A stretch of 64,000 nucleotides of DNA. Source: Symsagittifera roscoffensis (lineage: Eukaryota; Xenacoelomorpha; Acoela; Convolutidae). A model generated the notes under the pieces. The model searched no databases. It saw only the letters and a program-made list of their open reading frames with translations, and was not told the DNA's origin. The position numbers were made by a program, and so were the translations under genes. Position 1 is the first letter of the stretch. Each line of letters begins with the position of its first letter. The DNA is taken from positions 23,488,539-23,552,538 of the forward strand of contig NC_087064.1 of the NCBI RefSeq assembly GCF_963678635.1, written 5' to 3'. Positions 55,598 to 64,000 of the stretch are shown here, piece by piece.

Positions 55598-55662
55598 CCT
55601 TCCGAACTGTAACGATTGTGCAGCTACAATCGTTACTGGACATATCCCGCGGATCAGGAAGG
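55598..55662 (+). repeat. Compound hairpin, unit 1
   Basis: The outer arms CCTTCC (55598-55603) and GGAAGG (55657-55662) enclose a perfect 11-bp stem GTAACGATTGT (55609-55619) / ACAATCGTTAC (55626-55636) with loop GCAGCT. Unit 2 (about 60972-61036) has one mismatch in the inner stem (GTAAGGATTGT). Confidence 0.85.
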
Positions 55663-55761
55663 CTATAGGGAGAAAATGCATCTCTTCCCGGTAGCGAAAA
55701 AGGATCTTCTTCAGCCAAGTGGAGGTTCTGGAAGGGTCTCTTACTTGAACTAGAGAACTTA

Positions 55762-55763
<2 letters not shown>

Positions 55764-55801
<38 letters not shown>
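55764..55801. repeat. (TA)n microsatellite
   Basis: About 19 TA dinucleotides. At the same place unit 2 has only TGTATATATAC, so the array has changed length since the duplication. Confidence 0.95.
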
Positions 55802-55802
<1 letters not shown>

Positions 55803-55803
<1 letters not shown>

Positions 55804-56240
55804 ACAATTCTTAGCTTCCTGGGATGGCCTGAATTGAAATTTTTGACCTCTATTTCTGTTTTCAGATAATCAGAAGCTAGATATTGAGAGAAAGTATTGA
55901 TCCGTCTCCGATGTATGCGGTACTTTTAACCACTGTACAAAAACAATAATAAAATAGTAACTTAAAGGTAAGAATGTACCAGCCCTGTTTCTCGGAGTGA
56001 CCTCGTGGTCTGGGGATACTGAGGCTAAGCCATGATTTCATGATTTTCCCAGTCCTTAAGTTAATTTGCGCAGCTCGGCTGATAACTTTTGAGCGGCAAC
56101 AATTTTGTCGACCAGATCTTACGAGAACTACACTGAGTTGTCGGTGGTAGAAACGGTTAAGCGGTTATAGAGCTGGAGTTGGACATTGGCCAATTGTTAA
56201 GGGTTTGGTTAGACTTTCCGTCGGTATCTGCATCTGTGCA
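55803..56240 (+). repeat. LTR-like terminal segment, unit 1
   Basis: It contains TTAGCTTCCTGGGATGG, GATCCGTCTCCGATGTATGC and GTGGTCTGGGGATACTGAGG, matching landmarks at 31391-31640. It lies 3' of the hairpin, as in the 31-kb element. Probably the 3' end of a related retroelement. No 5' counterpart found. Confidence 0.4.
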
Positions 56241-56508
56241 AAATTGAATTAAGATTTGAACTCATTTTGCGTGATTGAGTTATACCAAATAAACGCATAT
56301 TATATGACAAAAACAAATACTCAGAAATGAAATTGAAACAAAAAAAAAACAAATCTTTTGATGATAAAGTCGGATCGTTTCTAAACTTCTGTGTAGATGT
56401 GCAAAATTGTTAACTCTAGTTTTTTGACAGCTATCAAAATATGATGCGAGAAACTGAAAAAAAAACAGCAAGTAGAATTTCTCTTCTAAAAAATACTATC
56501 AGACAATC

Positions 56509-56591
56509 ATTAAAAATTTACATAAAAAGGGTAAATTTACTGAAGTACAAATTTTCAACGCTAGACTGTTTCGTTGGGAACAAACAAAGTT
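56509..56591. other. Unique junction between the two tandem units
   Basis: Roughly 83 bp (CATTAAAAATTTACATAAAA through GGAACAAACAAAGTTCC) not present at either outer boundary. Confidence 0.6.
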
Positions 56592-57599
56592 CCAAATTTT
56601 TCGTTTTCAGATGTGAATTGGTTAAAAAGTGCAAAGATGTATAATTTTTCACTTGTGCAAATTGTTGAAAGAATTCCTGAGCTCAAGATTAAATAAATTG
56701 AATCATACCCCTCTAATAAAGTTCCTAAACCAACAAATAAACTTTTGCAATGATCAATTCAGCTCCGAGCAACGATAAAGAAGAACACAGGATCAGGGTT
56801 GCACGATTGGAAAAAACTTACTAGTTTTCTGTTTTTTGGGTTGAAAATAAATAATTTATTCCTTCAAAACAAAGAAAATTGGCGGACGGTTCTCAGGAAA
56901 CTACAAAACTTATAATTTGTATGGTATATCTAAACAATTTATTTAGCATATCTTCTTTTCAAATTCTACCAGAAAAACTTGTATAATAATCATGATATGC
57001 AAGTTTTGAAATTTATAAATAATTTTATGTAAATGTGCATTTTTTAAATGTGAGTGTATATTTTTGCAGTAAATTTATTGAACGATCTAGTGACTTATAT
57101 ACTATCTATTTAAATCAGTTTTTTCTCAATAGTTTGTTTTTTTTTGAAATTTTACTAATCTTCAGCTAAATCGAGTATGGGCAGTCAGCTTACCATATAA
57201 AAAAAATCAAATTTTGAATTAGATCTAGATCCAATCTTGTCGTGTTTTGAATCTTTTAAGATTAAATCTCTATTTTTTGAAAAATGAATATCAATTTTTG
57301 TACAAAAAATTTTTCCATTGACTTCCATGAACCGAAAAACATAATATAACACCTTTTACAATCTACAAGTTATTACCAATTAAAATTTACCAACAAGGTT
57401 ACACTTGCTGAGATTTTTTGGGGAAAAATTAGCTTTCTAAAAAAAAAACATTTTTCTTACCATCCTTTTACCATCACACAAACACTAAAACCTAATTATT
57501 TCTTTTCCTTATCTTAATACATTGCAAATTTGAAATTGCAAGTTCTATTCACCTATACACAATCTTTATTATACAAATCGGGGACAACGAATGTTCTGT

Positions 57600-59850
57600 T
57601 CCCTCTCCCTAGAAGAGTACGAAGAAAAAACGAGGTCAAAAGACAAAAAACTGCTCGTGAAGATGCATCTTGATGATTTGCGAAGGAACAGCAATAGAGA
57701 GCGTAAAGCGGAGAGAAGCTCTCGGTTGTGTTGGATTCTTTTTGGAGCAAATTTTTGGGCACCCGCTCTAAACACATGAAAAAACCAGTGAATTTGGAGA
57801 TTCGAGGAAGATAGATGGAACCGGCAGGTTTTCCGACAAAGAATTCAGACTCACGAAAAAATCTACGGGAGCACTTAGGAAATCCATTGATTATTGTGGG
57901 CCGATCAGAAAGAAGTCGTACCACTATGTGTCTGGAAGTGTTAGAATGGCCTATAACTCTTTGATCGAAGTGACAGGTGATTGTTACTTTGATTACATGC
58001 AGGCAGTGTTGCTGAGACTCTGGGTGCCTGGAACATCAACATTTAGGAATATTCAAGTCAATAAATCAAGCTAGGACTTGTATTGGAAGAAAAGGTGGCT
58101 GCACCTTCCAAACCAAAACCCAATAGTAGTGTGGAAATTGTTTTAGGATCCTCGGATTAAATACTGAGAGCACGTTTAAGGTTGTGTCGGAACTGATAAA
58201 GCCATCTTGATGCCCGAGTTCTAAAGCCGACACGATATTGCGAGCAACGCAAGATGTTCAGATTGAGTTGACTCCTGATTACAATTTGCGCGATCTAAAA
58301 ACCGTATAAAATCTAGCATCAATCGAGAACAGATGCCTGGCAACTGGAGGATTGAGTCAAACCTGATAACTATCTGGCGAAAGTCTGAGCGCTGGAAGGG
58401 CACTGCGTGAAGCCACATGCGAAGCAACAAAGACAATTAATAATAATGTAGCGATGAAAACGAAGACCGAAACAAAGTTAGTTCCAGATTGTCATAGAGG
58501 AACTAAATTGAATCTAGTGACTGCACCAGGGCAATACAGCAGGTTTAATTCTTTGGAGTCACCATCGATTCTAGAACATAAGCATGAGGTGGTTACAAGG
58601 TTGAATTGTTTCCGGAGTATTGCAGACCGAGCAGAAAAAAATATGAAAATTGAGAGAAGCAACCGAAATGGAAATGAGCCTAAGGCAGAGTGAAGCGTTT
58701 TATAGGTCCTCAGGAGTTCCATACCTAGTCGTTTCGAACGAGGCTCCTATTTGCAAGGGCCGGTATCCAGTACACTCCGTATGTGAAGAGCACGAGGACT
58801 ATTGTAAATTAACATTTGTCAGTGCCAAAGTGCATAAAATTTGCGAGAATATCAGAAAAATCTTACGAGTGGCTCTACAAATTATTTGCCGCAGTTGCAG
58901 AGAGAATTAATGAAAACTTGGAACCGATACTTGAAAGAAGTTCATGGGATTTGCTAGTTGGAACTTCAGTGGTTTCGAGACAGAAGCAGAGAGTATCATC
59001 AGCGACGGATTACAATGCAGTAGATGAAAGTGATGGAATTCAGAGAATAGTGATGGAGGTGGAGGCTTTACTGGAAGCGTCGGAGCAACTAAATTGAATT
59101 AGAATTAAGCTGACGCATGATGAATTCTCATGCCACTGATTGTTGCAATCTTGGTGGTACCCTGTACGTAGTAAACTGGTGTTGATATGAAACTCTGGAT
59201 AGCTAATAGTCGGAATAAGGATAGCAGTTAAATGGCTGAAAGCTCATATCAGAGAGAGCAACAGACAAGAAGCACCGACCAAAAGTTTTAACCGTCTGGA
59301 AGATTTAGATACTTTCGAAACAATTTATAAAAAAGCTGATTTTTCCGTTGGATGTGAAGGAATTATGTGGACAAAAGACAATTATTGCCATCGTTCAGAA
59401 CCAATAGTAACGCCTGGTTGTACGAATTCGCTAAAAAAAACATATGTCAAAACATAGAAGAAATTACAGTTTATTCCAGCTGGACGTAGGATCAGAAGCT
59501 TTCAAGCGAGCATTGGTGACTAATTGTACGGCAATGATTACCGCAGTGAAAAGAACCTTGAAAACGATCAATTGTGATAGCTGAGACAAAGAAGAGACGT
59601 TGGATATGATGAGTGAGTATCTGGAGAGAAACGTGAGGTTGCGCCTTCACAGCAGTTTCTTCAGCAACAGAAAATATTGTTGGAAACAAAGGGTAGAAGA
59701 GCAAAGGTGTTGGAAGACTGCCTCCAAAAGCGTGAGAATGGCGATTAATAGTTTGGAGGACACTGAAACCAAGAATGCGGAGTCGATGTCACAGTAAGAG
59801 GAGATGGAACATTGCTATTAGCTGAAATCCAAGATGCAGAAGGAATATAA
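57600..59850 (+). pseudogene. Decayed coding element, unrecognised, unit 2
   Basis: Counterpart of 52151-54480, with frames 58454-58693 (TETKLVPDCHRGTKLNLVTA), 58650-58910 (PICKGRYPVHSVCEEHEDYC) and 58816-59097 (SYEWLYKLFAAVAERINENL, SWDLLVGTSVVSRQKQRVSS), and 59600-59797 (SEYLERNVRLRLHSSFFSNR). Breakpoints in frame differ from unit 1. For example unit 2 keeps LEPILERSSWDLLVG continuous where unit 1 shifts, so the two units together show the ancestral reading frame without either being intact. Confidence 0.5.
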
Positions 59851-60528
59851 GAAGAAATCAGAAGTTATAGAACATCTAAACAACAAACGTCAGAGAAAAG
59901 ATGTGAAAAAAAAACACAACAAAGAGGAGCAGATAAAAACTCAAAATTGTTTGGTTTGAAAAACAATTGAATGAGCAACCTAGCTTATTGAATTTAAAAT
60001 TGAAAATTGTTCGGCAAAAAATTGGTGATTTTTAATACACAGTTGCTGCAATTATGAGTTTGCGTTGTGATTTTTTTAGTATTTTTATAAACCTTTACTA
60101 TTCATCCTGTGTGTAAAAAATAATTACATTATTCCAGCCTGCACGATAGTTTTATTCAATTAGGAGAACTGTTTGCTTTGTGGTGACATGAAGAAAATTG
60201 AATAACCTCTCGAAGAAGGCGATTGTTTCCTTGTTCTCTTTAATCACCGAGTTTCTTGATTTCAATATTCAGGGCCAGTAACAACTAAAACTCCAGAGAG
60301 GACTAGACATTGTATATTATTTTCAGTTTAGTGGTTGGCAGGACTGTCCTGCGTTCTAACACCTTTTAAACGTAGGAGAAAAAGTTTTAATTTGAGAAAA
60401 TGACATTGGATGTCAGAAAAGAGAGTTTATTTTAGGTTGCATTTTCAGAGTGCAGATTGATTTGAACAAAGTGTTGGAAGCTCGTAGCGATGTAATTTGA
60501 TTCCACTTGTAGCACGTAGTTATTCGAT

Positions 60529-60741
60529 ATGATGGGGATAAAGTTTTGTGGTGTACTTATTATAAACTCTGTTCGACGTCACTGTACTATTATGACGTAT
60601 GACTCAATGTTCAATGACGACATTGACCGGGTTGTCCGGCGAGTGTGCGCCATTTTACCAGAATGTCATCGACTTGGTTACAATGATGTGGATTTAAGTT
60701 GGAAAAGAGTGATCGTACCATATGTCAAACACGATGATTAA
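60529..60741 (+). CDS. Small conserved ORF, unit 2 copy (70 aa)
   Basis: Same length and frame as 55162-55374, with substitutions such as C-to-Y in TYDSMFND. Function unknown. Confidence 0.35.
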   Translation: MMGIKFCGVLIINSVRRHCTIMTYDSMFNDDIDRVVRRVCAILPECHRLGYNDVDLSWKRVIVPYVKHDD

Positions 60742-61139
60742 CCACGTTAGATGTAGCTGGAAAAAAATTATTTGGTAAGGGTTACTTTGAACTGAAGTAA
60801 GTGTTTCTTAAAATTCGAATCAAATAAAAACACGTGACGGCTCTAATATTTTGCAAAAACTGAAAACGGCAAAAGTCAATGAGTTGATTTTCGTTGTTAA
60901 ACAGAAGACGATGCTGTCTTGTAGAAGGCGGAAGATAGTAACGTGAAGAACGAACAGAGAAAACCCTTCCGAACTGTAAGGATTGTGCAGCTACAATCGT
61001 TACTGGACATATCCCGCGGATCAGGAAGGCTATAGGGAGAAAATGCATCTCTTACCGGTAGCGAAGAAGGATCTTCTTCAGCCAAGTGGAGGAACTGGAA
61101 GGGTCTCTTACTTGAACTAGAGAACCCTCTTGTATATAT

Positions 61140-61590
61140 ACTTTTTTTTACATTTCTTAGCTTCCTGGGATGGCCTGAATTGAAATTATTGACCTCTATT
61201 TCTGTATTCAGATAATCAGAAGCTAGATATTGAGAGAAAGTGTTGATCCGTCTCCGATGTATGCGGTAATTTTAACCACTGTACAAAAACAATAATAAAA
61301 TAGTAACTTGAAGGTAAGAATGTACCAGCCCTGTTTCTCGGAGTGACCTCGTGGTCTGGGGATACTGAGGCTAAGCCATGAGTTCCTGATTTTCCCAGTC
61401 CTTAAGTTAATTTGCGCAGCTCGGCTGATAACTTTTGTGCGGTAACAATTTTGTCGACCGGATCTCACGAGAACTACACTGAATTGTCGGTGGTAGAAAC
61501 GGTTAAGCGGTTATAGAGGTGGAGTTGGACGTTGGCCAATCGTTAAGGGTTTAGTTAGACTTTCCGTCGGTATCTACATCTGTGCAAAAT
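61140..61590 (+). repeat. LTR-like terminal segment, unit 2
   Basis: Counterpart of 55803-56240 with GATCCGTCTCCGATGTATGC and GTGGTCTGGGGATACTGAGG conserved. Confidence 0.4.
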
Positions 61591-61850
61591 TGAATTAAGA
61601 TTTGAACTCAATTTGCGTAATTGAGTTATACCAAATAAACGCATGTTATATGACAAAAACAAATACTCAGAAATGAAATTGAAACAAAAAAAAACAAAGC
61701 TTTTGATGATAAAGTCGGATGGTTTCTAAACTTCTGTGTAGATGTGCAAAACTGTTAACTCTAATTTTTGACAGCTATCAAACTATGATGCGAGAAACTG
61801 AAAAAAACAGCAAGTAGAATTTCTCTTCTAAAAAATACTATCAGACAATT

Positions 61851-63489
61851 GGCGTAGAAGAAATTGGCGAAGAGAAAAACTGCATGCAGGGAAAATAGTC
61901 CAATCAATCAAAACACCATGCCTAATTGAAACAAAATTACTTCTTGTGAATGTGCTTGTTAAACTTTATCTACACTATCCAGTCATTCTTTCAAACGGAA
62001 TTTCAACAAATCTGGCAATAGCAATCGAAAACGTGTAAGTTATGATTTAAAAGCTTGTTGCAATCGTGCAAGGTTTGACCCAACCTCCGACTCGAAATTA
62101 AAGCGTAGTAAAATGACAGTTTCAAGGTTTTTTGACTACAAATTGGTTTGACATTTCTGGTAAGTCAAAAACCAACAACTACTTGCTTATGAAAAAAATC
62201 AAATGTGAAAATTCTCAATTCGAAGAAAACCCAAGATTAAAAATTTTCACATTGTTTAAAAATAAAACAGTATTTTGAATGAAAATTTTTTTTTCTCGAA
62301 AAAATCACTAAGAATATGGAACAACTTTCAGCGAAAAATATCCTCAGTTGATGTACTGACTTGAAGAAAAAATTTAGATTCAGGAATTACCATGTATCTT
62401 TAATTATGCAAGACTACACTGACAACCAATGGTAATCTATTATGGAAAGAGTTCAATATTATTGGAGTTTTTCGGTGATTAACTTGTTAATTCTATAGTA
62501 ATGCTATGTATAATTATGTGTTAGAAGAAAATGTGTTATGTAAAAGTAAAATGTGATGTTGGCGTAGAATTGCTTTTTAAATTTTATTTCAATTTGCTAA
62601 AAAAGTGATTTTTTAACCAAATTCTAATGGTGTTTGACATATTGAAAGATAACAGCTTTTAAAGAGGAGATATTTTCGAAAAAATATATCTAAATTTCAA
62701 ATGTTTTTGCTACTATGTGCTTCTTCAGGTTTTACACAAAAAAATTTTTTAATGACGATAAAAAATCAATTTACAAAAAATATATACAATAATTCACATA
62801 CATTTTGTTTCTAAACCATCATATTAAAAAATTAGCCTATAACAGTTCTTAAATAACTCTTTAAATTAAAATGTTTTTGTGTTCTTAAATTATTTAATTA
62901 TTTGAACAATTTTCAATAATTTTATCTGGAAGTTTCTGAGACAAAAATTTTATTTACACATGTACGTTTTGAATAAAAAATCAAGTATGTTTCGGGACTA
63001 AAGTTTCAGTTTCAACTCCCTGCTCCTTGACTCATCGCGCGTGTTCAAGCCCGGTTTCTCTTTCCTGATATGTTTTGCCTCTAGTGTTAACAGTTTTGTT
63101 TGGTTGTTTGACCTATTTATAATTCCATTTCCCAACTAAGATCTGCGCTATTTCTCTCAAGACTGTATTGCTGAAGGTGGAGGCCTGCCAGTGAGTCTGC
63201 TTTTTTATGTTCTTCAATTTTTGTGGTCGATTGACAATCAGTTTGTCAGACATAGGCTGAAGTGCATCTACTACATGACATTTTATAAAGCACTCTTCAC
63301 TTGAGTTCATTAGAAAATGCTGATTTCAGTGATGGTAAGCAAGATTCTTGTTTTCTTGTGGTGAAAACCACTTTAAAATTGGTTAAATTTTGTAACGTGC
63401 CTGCAAAATTTTAGCTTTGGTCACTTCTATACTGCACAATCAGCATTGGAGGCTTCGCATCCTTTGTTGATCGAGAAGCTACTATCCAG
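61851..63489. other. AT-rich DNA, no gene recognised
   Basis: Right of the tandem duplication. Only short accidental open frames and homopolymer-rich stretches. Composition becomes more balanced from about 63000. Confidence 0.35.
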
Positions 63490-63650
63490 GAGCTTACCCT
63501 TACCCTAGATGATTTTGCACAGGACGTCTGCCGCCACCTTTGCGGAGCAATTTTCAGGTTACTGATTTGTCAGTCATTGCGCCCTTCTAGTTTCCATAGC
63601 CTGATCTATTTGCTCCCATTTAGATGTACTCCTAAAATCTCTGTGTACAT
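63490..63650 (-). repeat. Decayed coding repeat, left copy
   Basis: GCTTACCCTTACCCT through CCATTTAGATGTACT. On the minus strand it reads like PENCSAKVAADVLCKII with stops. Direct repeat of 63857-64000. Confidence 0.6.
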
Positions 63651-63856
63651 GGCCTTGGATATCATTACGCTGGTACTGAGTTGGGGCGCAGGTTCCATAG
63701 TTCAGTATAAGCCCAGCATCTGTTGGTTTTTTGATATCATGAGCAGGTTACGCCCCTATCCTGCGATACATTTATGTTCAAAACCAGGATACATTTATGT
63801 TCAAATTTATGTTCAAAGCTTTGGTGAATGAGTTGACGAACTCCTCTCACTATTCA

Positions 63857-64000
63857 GGGCTTACCCTTACCCTCGATGATTTTGCACAGGGCGTCTGCCG
63901 CCACTTTTGTGGTCCAATTTTCAGGGTACTGATTTGCCAGTCTTTGCGCCCTATTAGATCCATAGCCTGATCTAATTGCTCCCAGTTAGATGTACCAATA
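63857..64000 (-). repeat. Decayed coding repeat, right copy, cut by the window end
   Basis: The minus-strand frame reads AQRLANQYPENWTTKVAADA then LCKIIEGKGKP and a stop, more intact than the left copy. It looks like the end of a protein-coding unit (element or gene) whose start lies beyond the window. Confidence 0.5.

Larger units (their letters stand above)
50768..56508 (+). repeat. Tandem duplication, unit 1 (5.74 kb)
   Basis: It begins near TTCGTTTTCAGATGTGAATT and ends near AAAAAATACTATCAGACAAT. It is repeated in direct orientation at 56592-61850. Unit 1 contains about 370 bp at 51781-52150 and about 95 bp near 52322-52415 that are absent from unit 2, plus a long (TA)n at 55764-55801. 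Confidence 0.93.
56592..61850 (+). repeat. Tandem duplication, unit 2 (5.26 kb)
   Basis: Direct copy of 50768-56508, mostly a few percent diverged. It lacks the unit-1-specific ~370-bp and ~95-bp segments and the long TA array. Confidence 0.93.

Noticed and set aside
1-64000. CRISPR arrays, bacterial operons, riboswitches
   Set aside because: Sequence is spliced eukaryotic DNA; no evenly spaced short repeats with unique spacers were seen.

Overview
The window is AT-rich animal nuclear DNA. It has GT-AG introns, sparse small-exon genes, a class IV POU homeobox gene, hAT-type MITEs, LTR retroelement debris and Polinton-like (Maverick) debris. The POU4 protein and the transposon mix fit an invertebrate metazoan. 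I cannot name a phylum from sequence alone. There is one 200-N assembly gap (17170-17369).

Region 1 (1-17 kb) is mostly single-copy host DNA. All gene models here are on the minus strand. They are a three-exon small cysteine-rich protein (412-1046), the possible 3' end of another gene (1430-1887), a two-exon POU4/Brn-3/Acj6/UNC-86-type transcription factor (3013-4742), and a split gene that looks like the Ragulator/MAPK scaffold subunit LAMTOR3 (exons at 14995-15010 and 14600-14709, candidate third exon at 9616-9682). The exon joins were worked out by matching donor, acceptor and reading phase. Several MITEs of one family sit between and inside these genes, including a 430-bp copy with a perfect 8-bp target duplication.

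Region 2 (17.4-32 kb) is a graveyard of LTR retroelements on the plus strand. It holds two decayed Ty3/gypsy reverse transcriptase-RNase H segments, one of them inside an array of diverged ~100-bp repeats, and a decayed integrase. Beyond the integrase is a long stretch of broken coding sequence with a macro-domain-like segment (25.56-26.0 kb) and a possible CCCH finger (28.5-28.7 kb). A polypurine tract, a compound hairpin and an LTR-like terminal segment follow.

Region 3 (32-50.4 kb) is a heavily rearranged Polinton-like region. Broken protein-primed DNA polymerase B pieces lie on the minus strand. They are duplicated as a 1.81-kb head-to-tail tandem and again as a dispersed ~1.2-kb copy. 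Broken retroviral-type integrase pieces, triplicated in part, and a small GGG-containing virion-protein-like ORF lie on the plus strand. A 506-bp near-perfect palindrome sits between the integrase and that ORF.

Region 4 (50.8-61.9 kb) is a direct tandem duplication of a 5.3-5.7-kb segment. It holds an unrecognised decayed coding element whose 3' end resembles the end of the region 2 element, including a matching hairpin architecture. Region 5 (61.9-64 kb) is AT-rich and ends in two direct copies of a short decayed coding repeat. No mobile-element protein in the window is intact. The host genes look functional but are only partly contained or predicted.
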